NCBI GenBank assembly: GCA_963698275.1
Contig: CAVOQE010000009.1
Span: 310,001 to 374,000 of the forward strand
Length of the DNA: 64,000 bases
Source: Anderseniella sp963698275
Lineage (GTDB): Bacteria; Pseudomonadota; Alphaproteobacteria; Rhizobiales; Aestuariivirgaceae
Reading direction: 5' to 3'
The position numbers and the translations under genes are program-made. The notes under the pieces are model-generated. The model was not told where the DNA came from, did no database searches, and saw only the letters and a list, made by a program, of their open reading frames with translations. How positions within the stretch are numbered: position 1 is the stretch's first letter; every line of letters starts with the position of its first letter. Positions 19,701 through 27,400 of the stretch are shown in pieces.

Positions 19701-20548
19701 TCACCGCTGAAACGGTTGTCGGTACTCTCGGATCTCTGACCATCACAGCTGCCGGAAACTGGACATACACGGCAGATAACACCCAGTCGGCGATCCAGTC
19801 GCTGGGTCAGGGTGAAACAGCTACAGATACCATCACGGTAAGCGCGATTGACGGCACGACCCACAATATCGATATTGTGATAACCGGCATCAATGACGCA
19901 CCGGAGCCCGGCGTCGACGACATTGGTACGATAACCTCAACCGGCATTACCATCCTTGTCTCGAACATCCTGTCCAACGATACCGATGCCGAGGGCGATA
20001 CTCTGTCGGTGACAGAGATTGACGGCAACGCCATCGTGCCAGGCGGCAGTGTTGCCGTTCGTGATGGTGTGGTCACCATGTCACCGGACGGCACCACGCT
20101 GACGTTCATACCGACTCCAAGTTATTCCGGGCCAACCAGCTTCAACTATACTGCATCTGACGGTATCGACACCGGCGAAGGCACCGTGACGACGGAGGTT
20201 GAGGCCGTTGCCGGTGATGACAGTCTCGTGGTCAGCGAAGATGCCTTCGGTACTATTGATGTGCTGGCCAATGACGGCGTCGTTCCAGGTGCCGTCACCG
20301 GCTTCACCATCACGTCACAACCCGAAAATGGCTCACTGATTGTCAATCCGGACCTGACTGTCACCTATACGCCTGATCCTGACTATAACGGCCCCGATCA
20401 GTTCGAGTATCAATTCACCGGTATGTCAACAGGCCTTGAGTTTGAGTTTTATCAAAGGGCGCCCGGAGGCGACACAGTAGACAATATTGGGAAGGAGAGG
20501 GTAATGGTGGCCTCAAAGCCACTGGGATTGCTACCGAATTCAATGTGA
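13709..20548 (+). CDS. Giant VCBS-repeat protein, N-terminal part (frameshifted)
   Basis: 2,279 residues from the ATG at 13709 (a GTG at 13673 is also in frame but lacks a ribosome-binding site). Residues about 5-145 are RTX-like Asp/Gly nonapeptides, an unusual N-terminal position. After a 100-residue linker come about 15 VCBS-type repeats of roughly 100 residues, each ending near TGTNDAAVI-GVDTG. Two of them contain inserted Trp-rich modules (18064-18420 and 18727-19090). A final cadherin/Ig-like stretch (VDVLANDGVV...YTPDPDYNGPD) leads into the start of a PA14 domain (GLEFEFYQRAPGG), after which the frame is lost. The tail GKERVMVASKPLGLLPNSM is out-of-frame reading. It is best regarded as the first half of one protein of about 4,400 residues with the next CDS. 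No signal peptide is seen. Confidence 0.85.
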   Translation: MSIDGDGSDNILNGTTGDDTINGFAGDDTINGDAGNDIINGGDDNDTLNGGAGDDTINGDAGNDIINGGDDNDTLNGGAGDDTINGDAGNDIINGGDDNDWIDGGLGDDVIDAGAGDDIVIYDANDTTLALGGAGNDILVYNDGEYEFRDVSLQGFEFSGERYVDGTDNVYDIFDLSFNYIEERRFHNDGTYTLTVFDYDETETWSEWIRIYDAAGNVTFEEFVDDDNGGGGNTNTAPEDYAPVTEDLVLTVTGNLFTDDLIFYPAGTYVLTEVAGIAVPGTGSVFITGTYGTLEVWANGDYSYVLDNSLVQGFTTDDIIPDTFAYNFTEDGFGLNTDLIIEITGNNDAPIASDNTATVQEDLILSATGNVITDDDGFGIDSDIENQPIGIVEVNSVSLNPTGTTLITGTYGTLTIDGATGDYTYDLNNASPAVAALDFGESLIDSFTYSLTDGSVVTTADLDVTIEGSDTSVQAFADINSTTEDDVVAATGNVLDNDFGLGITVINVNATAVATSGDTVIAGSYGTLTISADGSYSYLVDPASSAAQELKDGETLTETFTYTAENAFNNTENSNLTVTINGVNDVAVVTGDDTAEVTEDLGNPPSDLGVLVVDDADAGESSFLAGTYNGTYGTVALIAAGSYTYTLNNSDLLVQSLGAGITATDTVTVQSFDGSTHNVTVTITGINDVAVVGGDDQASVTEDDDPLTLTDSGILTVADVDTGEAEFNPETIVGTYGSLTIDALGNWTYSADNTPLTIQQLGATASLTETITVSTYDGTTHNIDVVINGTNDAAIIAGLDTGSVKEEDDPVTLTASGALTISDIDLGEEVFNANTTPGSYGSLTIDAAGNWTYSADNTLPAIQALGEGSSVIDTITIQSIDGTTHDVAITIEGTNDPAIISIGVLPTVTEDDEPVTLTGLGTINITDVDAGQAQFTPGNLNGLYGVLTLDAAGNASYSADNTQTVIQSLGAGSTLTDTITVSSVDGTTFDVNVVINGTNDAAVIAGVDTGGVTEDGGALQVTTGTLTISDIDTGEELFTVGGASGSYGSVTIDAAGAWTYTLDNANAAVQALPLGATMNDTVTVTAIDGTTHDITITITGTNDAAVIGGVDTGGVTEDGGVAEVVSGTLTISDIDTGDEFFTAGGAAGTYGSLTIDANGNWTYTLDNANAAVQALPLGATMNDTVTVTAIDGTPHDIIITITGTNDAAVIAGVDTGDVTEDGGALQVTSGTLTISDIDTGEELFTAGGATGTYGSVTIDAAGAWTYTLDNANAAVQALPLGATMNDTVTVTAVDGTTHDIIITITGTNDAAVIAGVDTGDVTEDGGALQVTSGTLTISDVDTGEELFTAGGATGTYGSVTIDSAGAWTYTLDNANAAVQALALGATMNDTVTVTAIDGTTHDITITITGVNDAAVIAGVDTGDVTEDGGALQVTTGTLTISDVDTGEELFIPGTYGPQTIEHNGAFQLSVNPGNFYEISNGVDTPVVLKVSATEVGPATFAGWSTLQAEASGNGFAVLWQDPNGDYAVWQTDANGVYESSYSLVEAQLGGIEAQFAADLNGDGFIAGAVATPVHAGTYGSLTIDAIGNWTYTLDNANATVQALPLDATLNDTVTVTAVDGTTHDITITITGTNDAAVIGGVDTGGVTEDGGALQVTSGTLTISDVDTGEELFASGTFGPQNIEREGAHQLSVNSGNFYEVSNGVDTPVTLKVGTTEVGPATFAGWAALQTEASGGGFAVLWQDPNGDYVMWQTDATGVYESSYSLLASELVGLEPLFAADLNNDGFVGSDIATQLFSGTYGSLTIDANGNWTYTLDNANAAVQALPLNAIMNDVVTVSAIDGTTHDITITITGTNDAAIVGGVDTGNVTEDGGALQVTTGTLTISDIDTGEALFTAGGATGTFGSVTIDANGNWTYTLDNANAAVQALPLGVTMNDTVTVTAIDGTPHDITITITGINDAAVVSGDDQGAVTEDNDPATLTDTGLLSISDVDTGEAVFTAETVVGTLGSLTITAAGNWTYTADNTQSAIQSLGQGETATDTITVSAIDGTTHNIDIVITGINDAPEPGVDDIGTITSTGITILVSNILSNDTDAEGDTLSVTEIDGNAIVPGGSVAVRDGVVTMSPDGTTLTFIPTPSYSGPTSFNYTASDGIDTGEGTVTTEVEAVAGDDSLVVSEDAFGTIDVLANDGVVPGAVTGFTITSQPENGSLIVNPDLTVTYTPDPDYNGPDQFEYQFTGMSTGLEFEFYQRAPGGDTVDNIGKERVMVASKPLGLLPNSM
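13805..14047 (+). repeat. 81-bp tandem repeat coding RTX nonapeptides
   Basis: An 81-bp unit beginning GATGCTGGCAACGACATCAT recurs at 13805, 13886 and 13967 with only a few differences. It encodes 27 residues, that is, three Ca-binding nonapeptides. The near identity at third positions points to recent duplication. Confidence 0.85.
16712..18055 (+). repeat. 309-bp tandem VCBS repeats, highly similar DNA
   Basis: The phrase CTCGACAATGCCAATGC recurs near 16890, 17200, 17509 and 17818, a 309-bp (103-residue) period, with most of each unit conserved at DNA level. Homogenisation or recent expansion is likely, and copy number may vary between strains or be miscounted by assembly. Confidence 0.8.
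18064..18420 (+). repeat. Trp-rich module nested in a VCBS repeat (copy 1)
   Basis: This encodes NGAFQLSVNPGNFYEISNGV, then TFAGWSTLQAEA, GFAVLWQDPNGDYAVWQTD, SSYSLVEAQ and a terminal EF-hand-like DLNGDG. It interrupts a VCBS repeat between GEELF and GTYGSLTIDA, the same point used by the other two nested copies. Confidence 0.75.
18727..19090 (+). repeat. Trp-rich module nested in a VCBS repeat (copy 2)
   Basis: The same module as at 18064 (GAHQLSVNSGNFYEVSNGV...GWAALQTEA...VLWQDPNGDY...DLNNDG), again inserted between the GEELF and SGTYGSLTIDA segments of a VCBS repeat. Confidence 0.75.
20484..20512 (+). other. Frameshift point within a PA14 domain
   Basis: The upstream frame reads PA14-like sequence up to GGDTVDNI. 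The -1 frame resumes it as EGNGGLKATGIATEFNVNEL and continues into FRYTGYIYIETTGLYTF. The crossover lies in or beside the purine run GGGAAGGAGAGGG (20489-20501). No canonical slippery heptamer is in register, so a one-base deletion or a sequencing indel is more likely than programmed frameshifting. Confidence 0.75.
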
Positions 20549-23500
20549 ACGAGCTGGCCGTTGAGTTCTCCGGCTCAGGCGACACATTCGGCTTTAGATA
20601 CACCGGCTACATCTACATTGAAACAACCGGTCTCTACACCTTCTCGACCACATCGGACGACGGCAGCAATCTGTCAATCGATGGCAATGAGATCGTTGAT
20701 AATGACGGTACACACAGTGCACTGACCGAGTCCGGCCAGCTAAATGTAGTTGCCCCAGGGTACTATCCCATTGAAATCCTGTACTTTGACAAAACTGGCG
20801 ATGACATTCTGGCTGTCACAGTTTCCGGTCCCGATACCGGCAATGTGGAAATGGATCTGTTCGCCTCCGGCCTGGTGGGTCATTCGCTGCGCACGGACAC
20901 GGCGACCATCGATATCACCGTAAACCCGGTCAACGACGCTGCCGCCATTGCCGGTGTAATTGCAGGCTCGGTAACGGAAGACGAGACGGCGCCGACACTG
21001 ACCGCGTCGGGCGCGCTGACAATCAGCGACATCGATGACCCGGCAGAAGAAGTCTTTGTCGCGGGCATCGTCAGTGGCGCCGTCGGCGATATCTCAATCG
21101 ATGCGGCGGGTAACTGGACTTACACGGCGCAGTCAGACAATGCTGCAATCCAGGCGCTTGGCGCCGGTGAAACGCTGATCGACACCGTCACGGTGTCGTC
21201 CGTCGACGGCACCCAGCAAAACATCACCATTACCATCACCGGCACCAATGACGCTGCCGTGATCGGCGGCGGCGATACCGGCGGGGTAATTGAAGACGGC
21301 GGTGCAACTGAAGCTGTGTCCGGCGCCTTGAGCATTTCCGATGCCGACACCGGTGAAGAACTGTTCACGGCAGGTGTTGCTGCGGGAGCATACGGCTCGC
21401 TGATCATTGATGCCAACGGCAACTGGACCTACACGCTCGACAATGCCAATGCCGCCGTGCAGGCCCTGCCGTTCAGTGTCACACTGAATGATACCGTCAC
21501 GGTCACCGCCATTGACGGCACAACCCACGACATCATTATCGCCATTGCGGGAACCAATGATGCAGCCGTGATCGCCGGTGTGGATACCGGTGACGTCACC
21601 GAAGATGGCGGTGCTCTGCAGGTTAAAACCGGCACGCTGACCATTTCCGATATCGACACTGGTGAAGAACTGTTCAACGCCGGAGGTGCAACCGGCACCT
21701 ATGGCTCTGTGACCATCGATGCGGCAGGTGCGTGGACCTATACGCTCGACAATGCCGATACAGCGGTGCAGGCCTTGCCGCTCGGCGCCACATTGACCGA
21801 CACTGTCTCTGTATCTGCTGTTGACGGCACCACCCATGACATCACCATCACTATCGCTGGTGTAAATGATGCCGCGGTTATCGCCGGTGTGGATACAGGT
21901 GACGTAACCGAAGACGGCGGTGCGCTGCAGGTGGCGTCCGGCACCCTGACCATCTCCGATGTCGATACTGGTGAAGAGCTGTTCACGGCAGGTGGCGCAA
22001 CCGGTACTTATGGCTCTTTGACCATTGATGCTGCAGGTGCGTGGACCTACACGCTCGACAATGCCAATGCAGCCATTCAGGCCCTGCCGCTTGATGCCAC
22101 CATCAATGATGTACTCACGGTAACCGCCATTGACGGCACCACCCATGACATCACCATCACCATCACCGGTGCCAATGATGCTGCCGTAATAGCCGGTGTC
22201 GATACCGGCGGTGTAACCGAAGACGGCGGTCCGCTTCAGGTCACAACCGGCACCTTGACCATTTCGGATGTCGACACAGCTGAAGAACTGTTCACCGCCG
22301 ATGGCATAACCGGCATTTATGGCCCTTCAACCATCGAGTACATCGGTGCATACGAGCTGTCTGTGAACCCCGGCAATTTCTACGAGATCAGCAATGGGGT
22401 TGATACGCCCGTTACCCTCAAGGTCGGAACGACCGAGGTTGGTCCCGCAACCTTTGCCGGCTGGTCTGCACTTCAGGCAGAAGCCTCTGACGGCGGGTTT
22501 GCCGTGTTGTGGCAGGATCCCAACGGCGACTATGCCGTTTGGGGGACCGATGCCAACGGCGTCAACGTATCTTCATACAGCCTGGTGGAATCTGAGTTGG
22601 GCGGAGTTGAAGCCCTGTTCGCGGCAGATCTGAACGGCGATGGCCTTATCGGGACCGACATCGCAACCCAGTTGTATGCAGGCACTTACGGGTCTTTGAC
22701 TATCGATGCCAACGGCAACTGGACCTACACGCTCGACAATGCCAATGCAGCCGTGCAGGCCCTGCCGCTGAATGCCACCATGAACGATGTTGTCACGGTA
22801 ACCGCTGTTGACGGCACAACCCATGACATCACCGTCACCATCACCGGCACCAATGATGCTGCCGTGATCGCCGGTGTGGACACCGGTGGTGTCACCGAAG
22901 ACGGCGGTGTGGCTGAAGTTGTGTCCGGTACATTGACCATCTCCGATATCGACACTGGTGAAGACCTGTTCTCGGCCGGTGGCGCATCCGGCGCCTATGG
23001 CTCTGTGACCATCGATGCAGCAGGCGCGTGGACCTATACGCTCGACAACGTCAATGCAGCCGTGCAGGCCCTGCCTCTCGGCGCCACCATGAACGATACC
23101 GTCACGGTGACCGCCATTGACGGCACCACCCACGACATCACCATCACCATCACCGGTACCAATGATGCTGCCGTGATCGCCGGTGTGGATACCGGCGGTG
23201 TCACCGAAGACGGCGGCGCGTTGCAGGTCACAACCGGCACACTGACCATCTCCGATATCGATACCGGTGAAGAACTGTTCACGGCCGGTGGCGCATCCGG
23301 CGCCTATGGCTCTGTGACCATCGATGCAGCAGGCGCGTGGACCTACACGCTCGACAACGCCAATGCAGCCGTGCAGGCCCTGCCTCTCGGCGCCACCATG
23401 GACGATACCGTCACGGTAACCGCCATCGACGGCACTCCCCATGACATCATCATCACCATCACCGGCACCAATGACGCTGCCATAATCGCCGGTGTGGACA

Positions 23501-26500
23501 CCGGCGGTGTCACCGAAGACGGCGGTGCGCTGCAGGTCACAACTGGCACCCTGATCATCTCCGACATCGACACTGGTGACGAACTGTTCACGGTCGGCAG
23601 TTCTACTGGAACCTATGGCTCCGTAACCATTGATGCCACCGGTAACTGGACCTACACGCTCGACAATGCCAATGCAGCAGTGCAGGCCTTGCCGCTCGGC
23701 GCCACCATGAACGACACCGTCACGGTAACCGCCATCGACGGCACTCCCCATGACATCACCATCACCATCACCGGCACCAGTGATGCTGCCGTGATCGGCG
23801 GTGTGGACACCGGTGATGTAACCGAAGACGGCGGTGCGCTGCAGGTCACAACCGGCACCCTGACCATCTCCGATATCGACACCGGTGAAGAGCTGTTCGC
23901 AGTCGGCAGCGCATCCGGCACTTACGGGTCTTTGACCATCGATGCCGCAGGCGCGTGGACCTACACGCTCGACAACGCCAATGCCACCGTGCAGGCGCTG
24001 GCGCCAAATGCCACCATGAACGATGTTGTCACGGTAACCGCCATTGACGGCACCACCCATGACATCACGGTCACCATCAACGGTACCAATGATGCGACGG
24101 TGGCTGCAGACGAGGCACCCGTGGTTGTCGCGCCCGGCCAGACAGTCAACATTGACGTACTGGCCAATGATTCAGACGTCGATGATGTAACCCTGGCGGT
24201 GACCGGCATCATCGACCCGGCAGACCCGGCAATCGTGCTTCAGTTTGATGGTTCGTCACAGGTGACGCTGGCTTCAGGCACCGTTATCGAGCTCATGGGC
24301 GACGGCAGCTTGAACATCACCGAAGGCGTCGTCCCGGCTGACATCGAAACATTCCAGTACCAGGTCACATCAAGTGACGGGGGTACAGCGCAGGCCACCG
24401 TGACACTGCACATCGACACCGATGGCGACACGATTTCCAACCTGGTTGATATTGACGATGACAATGACGGCATTATCGATATCAACGAAGCAGTGCAGTC
24501 TACCGGCTCCGACAGCGGAATTGACGGAGCGCTTTCGTCCGGCAATGTCTCGTTCGGCATTTCAAGTGCAGACCTGAATGACCAGGACGGCGATCACGTT
24601 CTGACCGCGGTAACGGTAAACGGCAAGACATTTACCGACTTTGTCGTGCCTGATGGTTACAACTATAATTTCACCGCCAGCGTCGATCTGACCTATCAGA
24701 AAGACGGGGCGACCGAAGCATCGTTCTCCGGATCAGCAGACTGGGGCGCAGACATTCTGCCGGCCTTCCAGTCCACGGACCTGAACGACTACCAGGAATC
24801 CAGTTCTGACTTCAACGCCGGCGATTATTACGAACTGAACTACACTACACCCCTGTTTGTGACCGCGGGCACCTTTGTCGGCGTGACCGAACGCGGCGGC
24901 AACAACCCGGTTGAAATCCAGGCCTATGATGACCAGGGCAATCCTCTTGGCGGCAAGGTCCTGGTCAGCGGATCGGACTATCTGGACACCGGAGCCTCGC
25001 AGAACAGCACTCAGAATGCCGGGATGGCGATCTATGCACTCGATGATCTGGCACCCGTCGGCTCCGACATCGCGTCCATTCGGGTGTTCATTCCGGCCGG
25101 TTCCGGTGGCCCCGACGGCAAGGTGTTCGTCTTCGGTGACGGCGTTGCCTTTGGCGGCGGCAACCGGCTCGACATTGATTCAGACAATGACGGCATCACC
25201 GACAATGTCGAGGCACAGGCCACCGGCAGCTACATTGCCCCGTCCGGTGTGGACCTGGACCAGGACGGTCTCGATGACGCCTACGATGCCGATGTCGGCT
25301 CAACCGACGCAGCCCTGAGCGCCGGCCTTATCCCGGTTGATACCGACGGTGACGGGTTCGCGGATTATGTTGACTTCGATTCCGACAATGATGAACTGAC
25401 CGACGCTGAAGAACGCGGTGACGGCGGACCAACGTCTTCCACGTCAACCGCAGACGCCGACGGTGACGGCCTGCTCGACGTGTTTGAAGGCAGCGATGCA
25501 AATGACGGCTTTGACGTCAATGATGAAAACATCGACGATGTGACCGGCGATTTCAACATCGGGGGTGTTCCCAATCTGTTGCCCGACGGCTCCAACGCCG
25601 ACGCGTTCATTGACCTGTCATTCCGCGATGTAAACGACGCACCGGTTGCAACGGACAATGCGGCAAGCGTGACCGAAGACACCGACCTTGATCACACCGG
25701 AAATGTCCTGACCGACAATGACGGTGCGGGTATCGACAGCGATATAGAAGGTGACAGCCTGATTGTCAGCGGTGTCGGCGAAAGCCCGGTTCCCCTGTTC
25801 GGATCGGCAACAATTGTCGGACTGTACGGCACGCTGCAGATCACGCGCGATGGCAGCTACACCTATACATTGGACAGCAGCAATGTTGCAGTGCAGGCCC
25901 TGGCGGCCGGCGAGACGCTCAATGAAAGCTTCGACTATGAAATCAGCGATGGATCGTTGACCGCAACCGCCAGCCTCACACTCACCATCAATGGCACGGC
26001 AGATGCCCCGGTCATCGTGCAGGGCGACGGCAATGACAACGACCTGTACGGTGCCGACAACAATGACATCATCGACGGGCTGGACGGCAATGACACCATC
26101 ACCGGGTTCGGCGGCGACGATACATTGAACGGCGACGGCGGCAACGACTTGCTCGACGGTGGCGCAGGCGCGGATACACTCACCGGTGGCAGCGGCTCGG
26201 ATACGCTTATCGGTGGTGCCGGTGCCGACACACTGGACGGCGGCAGCGGATTTGACACTGCGTCTTACCGCACCGCAACCGAAGCTGTCGTCATCAATCT
26301 GTCAGATACGAGCCTGAACACCGGCGATGCGGCAGGTGACCAGTATACCGATGTGGATATGTATGAAGGCTCCGCCTTCAACGACACCCTGATCGGAAAC
26401 AGCGTTACCAACTTCCTGGCTGGCGGCGAAGGAGACGATACCCTTGCCGGAGGTGCCGGAGACGATGCCCTGGTTGGAGGACTCGGCGCCGATGTACTTG

Positions 26501-27012
26501 ACGGCGGTGAAGGCTTTGACAACATCGCCTATGTCTATGCCACTTCGGGTGTCACCGTGGATCTTTCCAATTCGGCTAACAATACCGGCGAAGCTTTCGG
26601 TGATACCTTTATCAGCGTGGAAATGGTCCAGGGCTCTGTGTTCAACGATACCATCACCGGCGACACGGGTGACAACTGGCTTTATGGTTACAGCGGCGAT
26701 GACGTCGTCAATGGTGGGGCCGGGGCAGATGTCATATTCGGCAATGATGGATCGGATACTTTGAGCGGCGGCACCGGAGCCGACACTTTCTTCTTCATCG
26801 CGGGCGATACCGGAACAGACACGGTTACAGATTTTGAAGATGACGTGGATCAGCTCAATCTGCAGTATCTCGGATTCTCCTCGACCCAGCAGGTCCTGAA
26901 CGCCGCTTCAAGCAGTGGGGCTGACACGGTGATCGATCTGGGTGGCGGCAACTCGATAGTCTTGCAGAATTTCGCGTTCGCCAATTTCAACGAAACCGAC
27001 TTTCTGGTTTAG
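20545..27012 (+). CDS. Giant VCBS/RTX protein, C-terminal part (frameshifted)
   Basis: 2,155 residues if started at GTG 20545, but the frame is open upstream to about 20440 and the protein begins in the middle of a PA14 domain (residues 1 to about 115, FSTTSDDGSNLSIDG...DNDGTHS). It therefore continues the preceding CDS rather than starting independently. About ten VCBS repeats follow, with one nested Trp-rich module (22318-22670). Next come thrombospondin-type-3-like Asp motifs (DIDDDNDGIID at 24450; DIDSDNDGITD to DADGDGLLD at 25170-25480), a jelly-roll-like region and a last cadherin-like repeat. The RTX nonapeptide block lies at 26030-26790 (GGxGxDxLxG), and the protein ends FAFANFNETDFLV, a typical type I secretion C-terminus. 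It is probably a calcium-stabilised surface or matrix protein. Confidence 0.85.
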   Translation: MNELAVEFSGSGDTFGFRYTGYIYIETTGLYTFSTTSDDGSNLSIDGNEIVDNDGTHSALTESGQLNVVAPGYYPIEILYFDKTGDDILAVTVSGPDTGNVEMDLFASGLVGHSLRTDTATIDITVNPVNDAAAIAGVIAGSVTEDETAPTLTASGALTISDIDDPAEEVFVAGIVSGAVGDISIDAAGNWTYTAQSDNAAIQALGAGETLIDTVTVSSVDGTQQNITITITGTNDAAVIGGGDTGGVIEDGGATEAVSGALSISDADTGEELFTAGVAAGAYGSLIIDANGNWTYTLDNANAAVQALPFSVTLNDTVTVTAIDGTTHDIIIAIAGTNDAAVIAGVDTGDVTEDGGALQVKTGTLTISDIDTGEELFNAGGATGTYGSVTIDAAGAWTYTLDNADTAVQALPLGATLTDTVSVSAVDGTTHDITITIAGVNDAAVIAGVDTGDVTEDGGALQVASGTLTISDVDTGEELFTAGGATGTYGSLTIDAAGAWTYTLDNANAAIQALPLDATINDVLTVTAIDGTTHDITITITGANDAAVIAGVDTGGVTEDGGPLQVTTGTLTISDVDTAEELFTADGITGIYGPSTIEYIGAYELSVNPGNFYEISNGVDTPVTLKVGTTEVGPATFAGWSALQAEASDGGFAVLWQDPNGDYAVWGTDANGVNVSSYSLVESELGGVEALFAADLNGDGLIGTDIATQLYAGTYGSLTIDANGNWTYTLDNANAAVQALPLNATMNDVVTVTAVDGTTHDITVTITGTNDAAVIAGVDTGGVTEDGGVAEVVSGTLTISDIDTGEDLFSAGGASGAYGSVTIDAAGAWTYTLDNVNAAVQALPLGATMNDTVTVTAIDGTTHDITITITGTNDAAVIAGVDTGGVTEDGGALQVTTGTLTISDIDTGEELFTAGGASGAYGSVTIDAAGAWTYTLDNANAAVQALPLGATMDDTVTVTAIDGTPHDIIITITGTNDAAIIAGVDTGGVTEDGGALQVTTGTLIISDIDTGDELFTVGSSTGTYGSVTIDATGNWTYTLDNANAAVQALPLGATMNDTVTVTAIDGTPHDITITITGTSDAAVIGGVDTGDVTEDGGALQVTTGTLTISDIDTGEELFAVGSASGTYGSLTIDAAGAWTYTLDNANATVQALAPNATMNDVVTVTAIDGTTHDITVTINGTNDATVAADEAPVVVAPGQTVNIDVLANDSDVDDVTLAVTGIIDPADPAIVLQFDGSSQVTLASGTVIELMGDGSLNITEGVVPADIETFQYQVTSSDGGTAQATVTLHIDTDGDTISNLVDIDDDNDGIIDINEAVQSTGSDSGIDGALSSGNVSFGISSADLNDQDGDHVLTAVTVNGKTFTDFVVPDGYNYNFTASVDLTYQKDGATEASFSGSADWGADILPAFQSTDLNDYQESSSDFNAGDYYELNYTTPLFVTAGTFVGVTERGGNNPVEIQAYDDQGNPLGGKVLVSGSDYLDTGASQNSTQNAGMAIYALDDLAPVGSDIASIRVFIPAGSGGPDGKVFVFGDGVAFGGGNRLDIDSDNDGITDNVEAQATGSYIAPSGVDLDQDGLDDAYDADVGSTDAALSAGLIPVDTDGDGFADYVDFDSDNDELTDAEERGDGGPTSSTSTADADGDGLLDVFEGSDANDGFDVNDENIDDVTGDFNIGGVPNLLPDGSNADAFIDLSFRDVNDAPVATDNAASVTEDTDLDHTGNVLTDNDGAGIDSDIEGDSLIVSGVGESPVPLFGSATIVGLYGTLQITRDGSYTYTLDSSNVAVQALAAGETLNESFDYEISDGSLTATASLTLTINGTADAPVIVQGDGNDNDLYGADNNDIIDGLDGNDTITGFGGDDTLNGDGGNDLLDGGAGADTLTGGSGSDTLIGGAGADTLDGGSGFDTASYRTATEAVVINLSDTSLNTGDAAGDQYTDVDMYEGSAFNDTLIGNSVTNFLAGGEGDDTLAGGAGDDALVGGLGADVLDGGEGFDNIAYVYATSGVTVDLSNSANNTGEAFGDTFISVEMVQGSVFNDTITGDTGDNWLYGYSGDDVVNGGAGADVIFGNDGSDTLSGGTGADTFFFIAGDTGTDTVTDFEDDVDQLNLQYLGFSSTQQVLNAASSSGADTVIDLGGGNSIVLQNFAFANFNETDFLV
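22318..22670 (+). repeat. Trp-rich module nested in a VCBS repeat (copy 3)
   Basis: This encodes GAYELSVNPGNFYEISNGV, TFAGWSALQAEA, GFAVLWQDPNGDYAVWGTD and DLNGDG. It is inserted after AEELFTADG and before AGTYGSLTIDANGNW, equivalent to copies 1 and 2. Confidence 0.75.
22848..24100 (+). repeat. Second block of 309-bp VCBS repeats
   Basis: Four or more successive 309-bp units show near-identical DNA (CTCGACAA-GCCAATGC phrases near 22731, 23040, 23349, 23658 and 23967). They are clearly related to the 16712-18055 block, so exchange between the blocks is possible. Confidence 0.8.
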
Positions 27013-27400
27013 GCGAAGATGACAATTCTAAGCGGATATTCCTGTTGTCGATCGTCCGGTAGAGACGCCCAGTGACTGGTTTTAATCGTCGATTAACCAG
27101 AATCATCAAATACTTGCCAAACATTGTAAACATGGCGTGGAAAATTCATCATGGCTTTCAAGACGACCGTCCCGAAAGTTTGGGTCAGACCCAAACTTCT
27201 GTGCATAAACATTGCCGAACTCACAAAACTGTCTTGCGGCAGTGGGATGGATCTTATCACTCCCGGTGCCAGCCAATCGCCAGGCTGCTGATTGGTTACC
27301 TGACAGAAGCATCAATCAACAACGCTAACCAACATCCTGAACGACCCCCCCCCCGGCGCCCTTTCGGTTCTGATTGAACCGATGCCGCACCCGGTTGTTG
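27013..27400. other. Convergent intergenic region
   Basis: 388 bases lie between the stop of the giant protein and the stop of the ABC exporter. They hold a 10-bp-arm hairpin at 27176-27198 and a run of ten C at 27345-27354. An open frame on the + strand (27072-27377) has no ribosome-binding site or recognisable product. Nothing else is seen. Confidence 0.6.
27176..27198. terminator. Stem-loop between convergent genes
   Basis: AAGTTTGGGT-CAG-ACCCAAACTT is a perfect 10-bp stem with a 3-base loop, placed 164 bases past one stop and 203 past the other. No clear T-run follows on either strand, so a terminator role is only suggested by position. Confidence 0.35.

Noticed and set aside
20484..20512. 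Programmed -1 frameshift
   Set aside because: No X-XXY-YYZ heptamer in register and no obvious downstream stem; a deletion or a sequencing indel is simpler.
16610..24060. Several 300-500-residue minus-strand ORFs in the VCBS genes
   Set aside because: They repeat with the same 309-bp period as the sense repeats and encode only reversed repeat sequence.
27072..27377. 101-residue + strand ORF in the convergent gap
   Set aside because: No homology pattern or ribosome-binding site; it covers the hairpin and the C-run.
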